This document shows positions 25,101 through 32,868 of a stretch of 64,000 nucleotides of DNA, in pieces. Both the position numbers and the translations under genes were made by a program. A model generated the notes under the pieces. That model was not told the DNA's origin. It ran no database searches and was given only the letters and a program-made list of their open reading frames with translations. Position 1 is the stretch's first letter; every line of letters starts with the position of its first letter. Source of the DNA: Terriglobus albidus (GTDB taxonomy: Bacteria > Acidobacteriota > Terriglobia > Terriglobales > Acidobacteriaceae); the NCBI RefSeq assembly GCF_008000815.1, contig NZ_CP042806.1, positions 3,844,001 to 3,908,000 of the forward strand. The letters are read 5' to 3'.

Positions 25101-25620
25101 GATGATTGAATTGCGGATTGCCGGTGGAGATGGCGCCATAGGCAAGTTGCCCAAGGATCAAAGGAGTACGGCCATTCACCGGCATGTTCTCGATATCTTC
25201 TCGATTCAGGACCTGCCCGGTAGAAGCGACCGTTGTCTCAAGTAGAGGACTGTCTGCCTGGACCGAAATCGTCTCTGACGTCTCTCCGACTGTCATCACA
25301 ACATCCGCGCTGAGGTGCTCATTTGCGGCTACAACGGCGTTGGTTTGGATGGTGCTTTTGAAGCCGGATGCGGTCACCGTAATCGTGTAGGTTCCGGGAG
25401 CGAGAGATGGCAAGGTGAACAATCCCTCGGCGTTCGATTTCGTCGTGTAGATCGCGCCAGTAGCGTTTTCGCGCGCTTCGACATTCGCTTGTGGAATAAC
25501 GGCGCCGACAGGATCGGTTACGCGCCCCTCAACGGTACCGCGAGATATCTGCCCCTGAAGAAACTCAGCGGCCACCAGATACAACACCAGCACGCCTAAG
25601 ATTCGCTGCGCTTTATTCAT
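22162..25620 (-). CDS. TonB-dependent receptor, Oar-like (second copy)
   Basis: This is a 1152-residue outer-membrane receptor of the same architecture as the protein encoded at 6569-10042, with clearly different sequence. It has a signal peptide (ILGVLVLYLVAAEFLQG), a carboxypeptidase-regulatory-like domain (GTVEGRVTDPVGAVIPQANV, ~28-110), a plug with VNGRTPLILGQ and ELLMDGTPDGG, and a beta-barrel ending RTIQVALRLVF. The barrel contains the FNALNHPNFSGPN pattern common near the C-terminus in Acidobacteriota. It converges on the IclR gene and is divergent from the sialidase-like gene. A palindromic ATTTTTGAAAATT box lies ~55 bp upstream of its start, like the box in the acid-sugar promoter, so co-regulation is suspected. 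Confidence 0.93.
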   Translation of the reverse strand: MNKAQRILGVLVLYLVAAEFLQGQISRGTVEGRVTDPVGAVIPQANVEARENATGAIYTTKSNAEGLFTLPSLAPGTYTITVTASGFKSTIQTNAVVAANEHLSADVVMTVGETSETISVQADSPLLETTVASTGQVLNREDIENMPVNGRTPLILGQLAYGAISTGNPQFNHPYDNSGPSSVALGGGASKKNELLMDGTPDGGADGTIAFSPPMDAVEEVKVETFQADAAYGHTSGGTVNQVTKSGTNQIHGTAYEFLQNSYLNDTPWFSKHTTPQQPKPVTHFNQFGGTIGLPIVIPHLYDGHNKLFLFFAFEGITQNQPNPTYVTVPTAAEKNGDFSALLPLTTPKNEYRIFDPASGKVSGSQVSRTVFANNVIPASRLNPVGVKLVNLFPAPNIPGNADGTNNYYFAGDNRDRFDSEMSRIDYMISQKNKIWYGFRHNDRYHTSGNAFNNVATGSTLIQPNWGSTVDDVHTFNSKTVWENRVNWTRNIESRPLASVDPASLGFPQYLANAATVPAIPVTAGTKFTDFGYSKGDYIPFDSFQVFSLMNRTFGKHTTDFGGDWRIYKVSSFRYGNPKGSFNFGLQGGQGWTNGPFNNSAAGVLGQELASMLLGLPTAGSIDVNDRQVSQAKYYAIFFQDNWKLIPNLTLNLGLRYERDLATTEKHNEAVRGFDTGATSPINAAAQANFAASPVSGVTFPKLVGGLVYADDNRRNFYTTPSTGFSPRLGFAYTPMKDMSVRGGFGIFFDSVGRVDPIATGFNQTTQMLVTSNGYLSPSATLSDPFPGGSILQPPGSSLGLASNLGQTISFPRSQVLPSYNERWNLDVQKQFGSTLIEFGYVGSHAVHLGVSRNIDFIPASYLNVGQARDSNVISFLQANVSNPFRGLLPGTTLNGNTVQRQQLLLPYPHFTGVTQASEPAGSAIFHEFEARVEKRLSHGVRYLVNYSWSKRLERVSYLNPQDIMPEKRISSDDRPQHLVVSTTWELPFGEKRAYRVPVPVVNYAISGWNVSGIYTYQPQGAPLTWSDIIYSGTGGLNDLKVSPHNVNAAFDVNQFNRTSSAQPVTGTHIRTLPTQVAHARQDGINAFDMSLIKSNRITERLSAQLRADAFNALNHPNFSGPNLTPTSSAFGTITSQANLPRTIQVALRLVF

Positions 25621-26069
25621 CTTGTTTCCCCTTCGGTGGAAGAGAATTCTGTGAGCGTTTTACATTTGTCAAGATTTTTGAAAATTAATCGCCATCACTA
25701 TCGAATAAGCGGGGAGGTTTTGCGAGCTATCGACCAAGAGTCCCTTTATTTATTGACATTTTTCGAGGAATATCGATCTATTCGAATATGAAAATTATCG
25801 ACCACAATCGTCGTCATTCCGCTATTTGGAATCGAGTACTAAAGAGCAACAGCACAGGCCGAGCCACAATGTTGGTGTCATCTATTCCCTGAGATTTTGG
25901 CGTGTGATTTGATTTTCAGGCCGTGACCGAGTCTATAGGTTCACAGTAGCGTCAAGACTCAAGCTCTGCGGGCGCGAGACTCGCCTTGGAGTTAATTTCC
26001 AATATCAGTCTTTATTTGCATTTTCTAGGGACACTCCGATACAGTCATCTCCGATTCCAGGAGACGACC
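25621..26069. other. Divergent intergenic region (receptor / SUMF-sialidase gene)
   Basis: These 449 bp are AT-rich, without a credible gene. The palindrome ATTTTTGAAAATT is at 25674-25686, and a TTGACA (25753-25758) followed by TTTTTCGAGGAATATCGATCTA is at 25753-25780. A weak plus-strand promoter TTGCAT-17-ATACAG (26016-26044) lies ~25 bp before the GTG at 26070. Confidence 0.4.
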
Positions 26070-28499
26070 GTGAACCCGCGACATATCAGGACGACCGTTC
26101 TTTTTCTATCCACAACACTCTCGTTGCCACTTATGGCGCAGAAGGATGGAACACTGGCGCGCATGCAGGGCGAAGCGCCAAAGCTGACGGCCGATGGCGT
26201 TCCTGCAACGGTAGCGGTTCAGCCTGGAACGTTCCGCATGGGCTCCGATGCTGCACCACTTGCACCCGCTGTCATCAAGAACTTCGGTGTCATGTCCACT
26301 CGCCCTAAGCACGGCGATTATGACGAATTACCGGCGCATAAGGTCCGCATCAGCAAGGGATTCCGCATCGGTGTAACGCAGGTCTCCCCGGAGGAATTTG
26401 CAAAGTTCGATCCTAAGTACAAAGCCCATGCAGCGACACCAGCATATGCCGCAGGTGTGAGTTGGGAACAGGCAATGGCTTATTGTGCCTGGCTCACAAA
26501 GAAGACCGGCAAACCGTGGCGTCTGCCTACTGAAGCCGAGTGGGAGTATGTCGCGCGCGCGGGTGGGGACAAGATCTTCGGCGACAGCGACAAGCCTCAT
26601 GATGTCGACGAGGCGAACGCCTTCGGCGTTGAGAATCTGTCTGTGGGGCGTCCGGAGTGGACGCTCGACTGGTATGGTCCCTACCAGCCAGGCGATCAGG
26701 TCGACCCAACTGGGGCCGTCGGCAGCATGACCCGTGTGATTCGCGGCGGCGGCCTGGACTGGCGCCACACGGCGACGAAGACGTCACCTGATCTAAACGT
26801 GCCTGCAACTGCCCCCTACTTCGTGCGCCCCGCGAACCGCGCGAGCGCTCCCCCTTCATACGCATCCGAAACTGGCAATATCGGCTTCCGTGTCGTTCAA
26901 GGGCCCACGCCCACCACTCCGCACACTCCAGCACGGAATTTCTTCTTTCAGACAGCCGTAAAGCAGAAAGACCTGCTTGGCCGCCCTGCTCTCAGCCGTG
27001 CCATCGATACGCCGGATATGGCAAAGCCGATCTACCGCACGCATGAGATGTTTCCCAACCTGAACGGCAAGACCATGATGGGAACTGGGTGGAAGGCGGG
27101 TCTCGCGCAGGGGCTGGGAGTGGCGTATCACAACTCCGCCATCCAGGTGTTGCCGAACGGAGATCTGCTGGCGGCGTACTACAACTCTCCAGACTATGAA
27201 GACGACCCGGACCAGACCGTGATGACCATGCGCCGCCGGGCGGGGTCTCTCGAATGGGATATGCCCGAGCCATGGCCCTCGTTTGCAGATGCCGGACTTG
27301 CAGCTCCTGTGATCTGGAACGATCCAGCGCACCAATCGCAGCCGAATGGAAAGGTCTGGTTCTTCTGGGGATTTGCACGGCTTATCGGGGCACAACCCTT
27401 TGCATGGGCAATCTCCGTCGATAACGGCGCGACTTGGTCTGCAGCACACTTCCCTACTTTCCCGCAATCGATCGGGCGCTATGTGTCGCAACCTATTAAC
27501 AGCATCGTGCGAGGGCCTGATGGAGCAATCTACATGCCTACCGATTCAACTGGCCGCGACTCCGACGGTAATGGATCGATCAGCGCAGTATGGAAGACCG
27601 CGGACGAAGGCAAGACCTGGTCCGATACCGGCGGGCGTACTGCCGGCCGCCACACCACCATCGTCTTTGCAAAAAATGGCGACTTGCTTGGAATCGGCGG
27701 CAAGAACTCCGAGATCGATGGCCGCATGCCAATGGCAACCTCACACGACTTTGGCAAGACCTGGACGAAGTCGAAGACACCATTTGATGAGTTGATGAGC
27801 GGCGAACGGCCCAGTGTCATTCGGCTAAAGAGCGGACGTCTTTTCTTCGTAGCGGACTACAATCCAAAGCCCGAGAAACACCTTCACAAGGATGGAGCAT
27901 ACGTCGCAATCTCAGACGATGACGCCAAGACCTGGACCATCAAGAGCCTTCCGCAAAACATCCTTACCGTGGGCTACACGACCGCGACACAAGATCCGGA
28001 TGGAGTGATCCACATCGTCACCTCGAAGAATAAGGTCAACTACGAGATCGAGTTAAATGAGGCATGGATACTCGACCATTCTGCCAAAGAACTATCTGAA
28101 GAGCAGCCGGCATTAGCGAATGTGAAGAGCTACGTCGATCGCTATCCAACAGGCAAAACACGTGCGACGTGGAGCGCAGGACGCTCGGCTGATGGACGCA
28201 CGCTGCTTGATGGCAAACAGGAGTTCTTCTATCCGAGTGGCAAGCTGATGTGGCGGGTTGACTTCAAAGCCGGCGAGAAAACTGGAGAAGAACGCTATCA
28301 GCGCGAAGATGGCACATTGATCTGGGTCAAGACCTATGCCGCCGACGGCACGTGGACATGGAATAACTACGATGTCAAAGGCAAATGCACCGCACGGTCG
28401 TTATGGCGCGGAAAGACTTTGGAGTCCTCGGATATCGAAGAAGGTCCGCAGGATAAGGTCCCTGGCCAGGACAAGCTCGCTGCACCGGAAGGACTGTAA
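26070..28499 (+). CDS. Secreted fusion of SUMF/FGE-like domain and sialidase-like propeller
   Basis: This is an 809-residue exported protein. The GTG start at 26070 has CAGGAGA upstream and gives a signal peptide (HIRTTVLFLSTTLSLPLMAQ). Residues ~45-290 are a formylglycine-generating-enzyme-like sulfatase-modifying (SUMF) domain: VQPGTFRMGSDA, VSWEQAMAYCAWLTKKTGK, WRLPTEAEWEYVARAGG, VIRGGGLDWRH, NIGFRVV. Residues ~300-670 form a BNR/sialidase-like beta-propeller with Asp-box repeats (SVDNGATWSAAHF, TADEGKTWSDTGG, SHDFGKTWTKS, DDDAKTWTIKS). The tail holds a MORN-like region (FFYPSGKLMWRVDFKAGE). Whether the SUMF domain keeps catalytic Cys residues is doubtful. A secreted glycan-binding or -cleaving role is inferred. 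Confidence 0.8.
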   Translation: MNPRHIRTTVLFLSTTLSLPLMAQKDGTLARMQGEAPKLTADGVPATVAVQPGTFRMGSDAAPLAPAVIKNFGVMSTRPKHGDYDELPAHKVRISKGFRIGVTQVSPEEFAKFDPKYKAHAATPAYAAGVSWEQAMAYCAWLTKKTGKPWRLPTEAEWEYVARAGGDKIFGDSDKPHDVDEANAFGVENLSVGRPEWTLDWYGPYQPGDQVDPTGAVGSMTRVIRGGGLDWRHTATKTSPDLNVPATAPYFVRPANRASAPPSYASETGNIGFRVVQGPTPTTPHTPARNFFFQTAVKQKDLLGRPALSRAIDTPDMAKPIYRTHEMFPNLNGKTMMGTGWKAGLAQGLGVAYHNSAIQVLPNGDLLAAYYNSPDYEDDPDQTVMTMRRRAGSLEWDMPEPWPSFADAGLAAPVIWNDPAHQSQPNGKVWFFWGFARLIGAQPFAWAISVDNGATWSAAHFPTFPQSIGRYVSQPINSIVRGPDGAIYMPTDSTGRDSDGNGSISAVWKTADEGKTWSDTGGRTAGRHTTIVFAKNGDLLGIGGKNSEIDGRMPMATSHDFGKTWTKSKTPFDELMSGERPSVIRLKSGRLFFVADYNPKPEKHLHKDGAYVAISDDDAKTWTIKSLPQNILTVGYTTATQDPDGVIHIVTSKNKVNYEIELNEAWILDHSAKELSEEQPALANVKSYVDRYPTGKTRATWSAGRSADGRTLLDGKQEFFYPSGKLMWRVDFKAGEKTGEERYQREDGTLIWVKTYAADGTWTWNNYDVKGKCTARSLWRGKTLESSDIEEGPQDKVPGQDKLAAPEGL

Positions 28500-28732
28500 A
28501 CCTCTCATAGTGGAAAGGTGTGCCCGACGCCTCCCAAACGTAGGCTTCGAACGTCCGCCTGCACTTCTTCTGTTTGAGACTCGCTAGTTCTCGTTGGCTG
28601 TAGTGGGTGTGTGGAAAGACTCTGACGTATGACTGATGTCAGCATTGACTGAACCGGGCGGGAGCAGCGGGCTGAAGCCCGCGTCTCCCACGCTATTCGA
28701 GCCTTCATTCAACCAATTAATAACTCGATACT
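28500..28732. repeat. Intergenic with REP-like palindrome
   Basis: GCGGGCT-GA-AGCCCGC (28667-28682) is nested in GGGAG/CTCCC arms (28660-28664 and 28685-28689). This compact palindrome resembles the short REP-type sequences scattered between acidobacterial genes. It lies between the convergent sialidase-like and rfbH genes and may serve as a terminator. The remaining sequence shows nothing recognisable. Confidence 0.5.
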
Positions 28733-30070
28733 CTAAAGAACCTTCAGCCCTTCATCGACCGAGACGGCAAACTCAGTCATCGTCTTAGCGATGAAGTCCA
28801 GCATCTCGGTGGTGAGCCCGGGATAGACACCGATCCAGAAGACCTGGTTCATCACGAAGTCGGTATTGGCGAGGTCGCCAATCACGCGGTACTCGTAACC
28901 TTCATATGCGGGCTGACGAAGCAGGTTCCCTGCGAACAGAAGGCGCGTACCGATCTTCTGTGCTTCAAGTGCGCGGGTCAGCTGGTCGCGCGTAAATGGC
29001 GCACTGGTCTTCACGCCGATGGGAAAGCCGAACCAGCTGGGATCCGAGTTCTCGGTCGCCACCGGGAGCAGAAGGAACTCCTCGAGCGGCTTCAATGCGT
29101 TTCTCAAATAAGCGAAGTTCTCTTTTCGCTTTTCGATGAACTGCGGCAGCTTTTCGATCTGCGAGACGCCGAGGGCAGCCTGCATGTCGGTCGCCTTCAG
29201 GTTGTAGCCCACGTGCGAGTAGGTGTACTTGTGATCGTATCCGCAGGGCAGTGTGCCGAGCTGCCAATCAAACCGCTTCCCGCAGGTGTTGTCGACGCCA
29301 GGCTCACACCAGCAGTCGCGGCCCCAGTCGCGGAATGAATCGATCAGGACCTGCAGTGCGGGCTTGTCCGTCAGCACGGCTCCGCCCTCTCCCATGGTGA
29401 TGTGGTGAGCAGGATAAAAGCTGACCGTGGCGATGTCCCCAAAGGTGCCCACCTTCCGGCCTTTGTATGTCGAGCCAAGCGCGTCGCAGCAGTCCTCTAC
29501 AAGCCAGAGATTGTACTTTTTGCAGAACGCCGTGATCGCATCGAGATTGAAGACGTTGCCCAGCGTATGCGCGATCATGACGGCCTTCGTCTTCGGACTG
29601 TACGCCTCCTCCAGTCGCGTGACGTCGATCTCATAGGTAGGCAGAGTGACATCCAGGAAGACCGGTACGAGCCGGTTTTGCAGGATCGGGTTCACCGTCG
29701 TGGGAAATCCCGCGGCCACAGTGATTACTTCATCGCCGGGCTTCAACTGACGATCCCCCAGCTTGGGCGACGTCAGCGCGCTGAGCGCAACAAGATTGGC
29801 GGACGACCCTGAGTTAACCAGCGAGGCAGAGCGGACGCCGACAAAGCGCGCGAGCTTTCGCTCGAAGTCCTTCGCGAAGCGCCCTGTCGTAAACCATCCG
29901 TCCAACGCGGAGTCGACGACGGAGCAGATATCCTCCGGTCCGATCACCTTGCCGGAGACGGGTACGACTGATGTGCCTGGCGTAAACTTTCTGGCAGGAA
30001 AAGCCTCTGCGTGAAACTGTGCAGTCAATTCGAGGATTTGCTGGCGGATCGCTGCTGCTTTATCAGTCAT
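28733..30070 (-). CDS. rfbH: CDP-4-keto-6-deoxyglucose-3-dehydrase (RfbH/E1)
   Basis: This PMP- and [2Fe-2S]-dependent dehydrase removes the C3 hydroxyl of CDP-4-keto-6-deoxy-D-glucose, the key step to 3,6-dideoxyhexoses. It is 445 residues with the start at ATG 30070 ([11 protein letters not shown]); an ATG 24 bp upstream adds a hydrophobic stub. It belongs to the DegT/AHBA aminotransferase fold, but the usual PLP lysine is replaced by His in [16 protein letters not shown], the E1 hallmark. The iron-sulfur Cys residues cluster in [16 protein letters not shown] and LPCGYDHKY. It is divergent from rfbFG with ~140 bp between, which makes its substrate. Confidence 0.95.
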   Translation of the reverse strand: MTDKAAAIRQQILELTAQFHAEAFPARKFTPGTSVVPVSGKVIGPEDICSVVDSALDGWFTTGRFAKDFERKLARFVGVRSASLVNSGSSANLVALSALTSPKLGDRQLKPGDEVITVAAGFPTTVNPILQNRLVPVFLDVTLPTYEIDVTRLEEAYSPKTKAVMIAHTLGNVFNLDAITAFCKKYNLWLVEDCCDALGSTYKGRKVGTFGDIATVSFYPAHHITMGEGGAVLTDKPALQVLIDSFRDWGRDCWCEPGVDNTCGKRFDWQLGTLPCGYDHKYTYSHVGYNLKATDMQAALGVSQIEKLPQFIEKRKENFAYLRNALKPLEEFLLLPVATENSDPSWFGFPIGVKTSAPFTRDQLTRALEAQKIGTRLLFAGNLLRQPAYEGYEYRVIGDLANTDFVMNQVFWIGVYPGLTTEMLDFIAKTMTEFAVSVDEGLKVL

Positions 30071-30207
30071 CTGTAGAATTAGCATACACAGCAATTTTGT
30101 GAGTCGAAAGACGATTCGATCTCCAAGATGGCGATGAACACTTTCATCGCTTCCTGATTACGACCCACCCCGTATCATGGTTACATTTTGGCTTCTAAAG
30201 GATTGAA

Positions 30208-30978
30208 ATGAAAGCTGTCATTCTTGCCGGTGGTCTTGGCACCCGTATCAGCGAAGAAACTTCTGTCCGCCCTAAACCGATGGTCGAAATTGGCGGCCTC
30301 CCTATTCTCTGGCACATCCTCAAAATCTACTCGGCGCATGGCATTAAAGATTTCATCATCTGCTGCGGCTACAAGGGCTATGTGATCAAGGAGTATTTCG
30401 CCAACTACTTCCTGCACACCTCTGACGTCACCTTCGATATGAAGGAAAACAAAATGACGGTGCATGATTCGGTAGCTGAACCTTGGCGTGTGACGCTCGT
30501 CGACACCGGAGACTCGACCGGGACAGCCGGACGGTTAAAGCGGGTTGCCCCGTACATCAAAGACGACGAAGCCTTCTGCATGACGTATGGCGATGGCGTC
30601 TCCGATGTGGACATCACAGCGCTGATTAATTTTCATCGCTCGCACGGAAAGAGTGCAACGCTGACCAGTGTGCAGCCCGTCGCTCGATTTGGAGGTCTGG
30701 GACTTAACGGAACACAGATTCACTCGTTTCACGAAAAACCAGCTGAAGAGGGCGGCTGGATCAACGGTGGATTCTTCGTCCTTTCACCAAAGGTACTGGA
30801 CGATATCACCGATGACCGGCAGATGTTCGAGCGTGAGCCGATTGAAGCATTGGTCGCACGCCGGGAAGTCCATGCCTTCTCGCATCGCGGCTTCTGGCAG
30901 CCCATGGACACGCTCCGCGACAAGCAGTACCTGGAAGAGCTCTGGAACTCAGGCAATGCCCCATGGAGGGTCTGGTGA
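30208..30978 (+). CDS. rfbF: Glucose-1-phosphate cytidylyltransferase
   Basis: It makes CDP-glucose from glucose-1-phosphate and CTP. At 256 residues it matches the family length. The nucleotide-binding loop GGLGTRISEETSVRPKPMVEIGG (partly quoted) at residues ~8-30 and TYGDGVSDVDI (~130), with the metal-binding Asp, are characteristic. GGFFVLSPKVLD and HRGFWQPMDTLRDK complete the sugar-binding side. ATG 30208 follows AAAGGATTG, an acceptable ribosome site. The stop overlaps the rfbG start by four bases (GTGA). It is the first committed step of the CDP-dideoxysugar branch together with rfbG and rfbH. Confidence 0.96.
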   Translation: MKAVILAGGLGTRISEETSVRPKPMVEIGGLPILWHILKIYSAHGIKDFIICCGYKGYVIKEYFANYFLHTSDVTFDMKENKMTVHDSVAEPWRVTLVDTGDSTGTAGRLKRVAPYIKDDEAFCMTYGDGVSDVDITALINFHRSHGKSATLTSVQPVARFGGLGLNGTQIHSFHEKPAEEGGWINGGFFVLSPKVLDDITDDRQMFEREPIEALVARREVHAFSHRGFWQPMDTLRDKQYLEELWNSGNAPWRVW

Positions 30979-32090
30979 TAGCAGCCGAGCACGCTCAGGC
31001 ACAGACCTTCTCCTGGCAAGGTCGCAAGGTCTTTCTCACAGGGCACACGGGCTTCAAAGGCGGATGGCTGGCGCTGTGGCTCGCTCAGCTTGGCGCCACG
31101 GTTCGCGGCTATGCACTCGATCCCTGCACCGAGCCGAATCTCTTCACCGCTGCTCGTGTCGGCTCGGTGATCGAAGACATTCGCGGGGATATTCGCGACG
31201 CGGCCAAGCTCGAAGCCGCCATGCGGGAGTTCGCTCCGGAGGTGGTCTTTCATCTCGCGGCGCAGCCGTTAGTTCTTCATTCGTATGAAGACCCGATCGG
31301 CACCTATGAGACCAACGTCATCGGCACGGCGAAGGTTCTTGACAGCGTTCGGCGGACTCCGAGCGTTCGTGCTGTCGTCTCCGTTACGACAGACAAGTGC
31401 TATGAAAACAAAGAGTGGATCTGGCCATATCGCGAGACAGATCCGCTTGGAGGGTACGACCCCTATTCCAGCAGTAAGGCTTGTGCCGAGATCGTAAGCG
31501 CGGCGTACCGGCAGTCATACTTCCCTGTTGCGCAGCTTGGCAAAACTCATCAGGTGGCCGTTGCAACGGCGCGAGCCGGAAACGTGATTGGCGGTGGCGA
31601 CTGGTCAAACGATCGCCTCCTCCCCGACCTTGTCCGCGGGTTTCTGTCGCAAAAGCCGGTTCTGATCAGACGGCCGCATGCAATCCGTCCATGGCAGCAT
31701 GTTCTCGAACCGCTTCGCGGATATATTCAGCTCGCCGAACGGCTGCTCACTCATGATCCCAGATACGCCACCGCCTACAACTTCGGTCCCATCGAAGATG
31801 ATGCCCGTCCCGTGGCGTGGATTGCGGAGCATATGTCGGCGTTCTGGGGAGACGGCGCCTCCTGGGTGATTGACGACGCGCCATCTCCGCACGAGGCCCA
31901 CTACCTGAAGCTGGATGCCAGCCGCGCCCGCGCCGACCTTGACTGGGCTCCTGCGCTACGGCTCGATGCGGCACTGGAGTACCTGGTGCGCTGGTATAAA
32001 AACTGGGACTCGCAGGCCGACATGCACGCCTTCACCCTGGGCCAGATCGAAAGCTACAGTGCACTCTCCTCCGCCAAAGACATCGTCTAG
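30975..32090 (+). CDS. rfbG: CDP-glucose 4,6-dehydratase
   Basis: This NAD-dependent short-chain (extended SDR) enzyme converts CDP-glucose to CDP-4-keto-6-deoxyglucose. It has 371 residues from the GTG at 30975, which has GGAGG five bases upstream and overlaps the rfbF stop; an ATG at 30963 is possible but is inside the ribosome site. Motifs: TGHTGFKGGWLALWL (NAD-binding), FHLAAQPLV, SVTTDKCYEN, and the YDPYSSSKACAE catalytic Tyr-Lys. Product goes to RfbH. No downstream abequose, tyvelose or ascarylose-type reductase is present nearby, so the final dideoxysugar is unknown. Confidence 0.96.
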   Translation: MIAAEHAQAQTFSWQGRKVFLTGHTGFKGGWLALWLAQLGATVRGYALDPCTEPNLFTAARVGSVIEDIRGDIRDAAKLEAAMREFAPEVVFHLAAQPLVLHSYEDPIGTYETNVIGTAKVLDSVRRTPSVRAVVSVTTDKCYENKEWIWPYRETDPLGGYDPYSSSKACAEIVSAAYRQSYFPVAQLGKTHQVAVATARAGNVIGGGDWSNDRLLPDLVRGFLSQKPVLIRRPHAIRPWQHVLEPLRGYIQLAERLLTHDPRYATAYNFGPIEDDARPVAWIAEHMSAFWGDGASWVIDDAPSPHEAHYLKLDASRARADLDWAPALRLDAALEYLVRWYKNWDSQADMHAFTLGQIESYSALSSAKDIV

Positions 32091-32093
32091 AGA

Positions 32094-32118
32094 ATCGGGG
32101 CGCGTCCTGCGCCCCCGA
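32094..32118 (+). terminator. Hairpin after rfbG
   Basis: ATCGGGGCGC pairs with GCGCCCCCGAT (one bulge) across a five-base loop, starting four bases after the rfbG stop. The following T-rich tract is short (CTGTTGATCTCTT), so termination efficiency is uncertain. Confidence 0.5.
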
Positions 32119-32155
32119 TCTGTTGATCTCTTCAGAGCGAATCTCGTCATGGACG

Positions 32156-32338
32156 TCAAACCACCTCAAGGTACACGCTGAAACGTTGCCAGATCTGATT
32201 CAGAGGCTTGAGTTCAACAAACTCGCACTGCGTTCCTGCTGAGGTGAACTGAAGCGCCTTGCCGGGTACGGCTACAATCCAGTCTTCGAGTTTTGGGCCT
32301 TTATCCGCCAGTGTTGGGACCGTAATAGGCCTCCTGCA
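32156..32338 (-). pseudogene. C-terminal remnant, probable GH127 (DUF1680) beta-L-arabinofuranosidase
   Basis: An open frame of 60 codons without a start ends in a normal stop. It contains LEDWIVAVPGKALQFT and ends KPLNQIWQRFSVYLEVV. The ending (Pro-Leu-x-x-Ile, then Gln-Arg-Phe/Tyr-x-Val-Tyr) is the characteristic tail of GH127 proteins. All of the catalytic domain is missing, so this is a decayed remnant. It lies directly after the receptor remnant on the same strand (8 bp apart), suggesting a lost saccharide-utilisation locus. The family call is from memory of the pattern and is moderate. Confidence 0.5.
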
Positions 32339-32346
32339 CTAGCACT

Positions 32347-32490
32347 TTAGAATTCCAGACGTCCGCCAATTTGCAGGAAGCGTGGATTGTATTGCGAAGT
32401 CGCTTTGCCGAAATTGCTGCTGGAAAGCGTCGAAGAAATACCCCCAAGGGTCGGCCCGTTAACAACGTAGCGACTGCTTCCGAAGTAGAG
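32347..32490 (-). pseudogene. C-terminal remnant of a TonB-dependent receptor
   Basis: The frame reads SRYVVNGPTLGG and ends SSSNFGKATSQYNPRFLQIG followed by GRLEF and a stop. The FGxxTxxxNPRxxQ-x-G-x-x-x-x-F ending is the final barrel strand seen in acidobacterial Oar-like receptors. Only ~47 codons remain, with an in-frame stop just upstream and no start. It is a fragment of a receptor gene otherwise deleted. Confidence 0.6.
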
Positions 32491-32703
32491 ACATGTGCAA
32501 ACATGTCAATGTCAATTTCTATTTATGCCATTTAATTTTCAATTTACAAAAGACAAGGAGAATCCAAGAGCTATACGGAGCGGAGCTTTCGTCAGGCGGC
32601 ACATTTTGAGCACTAGAGCACCTCAGCGCCCAACAATGGAAATAATCGCCATCAAACAGACGAGTTCGCCATCCAAAGAAATTCCTAAATTGTTGAGTGA
32701 TTA
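32491..32703. other. AT-rich intergenic, no gene seen
   Basis: The sequence ACATGTGCAAACATGTCAATGT at its left edge (32491-32512) repeats ACATGT and may mark the deletion joint that truncated the receptor gene. No coding frame, terminator or known RNA was recognised in the rest. Confidence 0.4.
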
Positions 32704-32778
<75 letters not shown>

Positions 32779-32868
32779 GTATCAGCACGACCCTGCTGTT
32801 TCCAGCCGGTCAAGCGCCTTAGTAAGAATACGAAAATTGCTGTGGATTGGCAACTCCAACGGAATCAA

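Noticed and set aside
32301-32504. Small minus-strand ORF beginning MFAHVSTSEAV
   Set aside because: It is a different frame of the receptor-remnant sequence and contains no recognisable pattern, whereas the frame ending at 32347 does.
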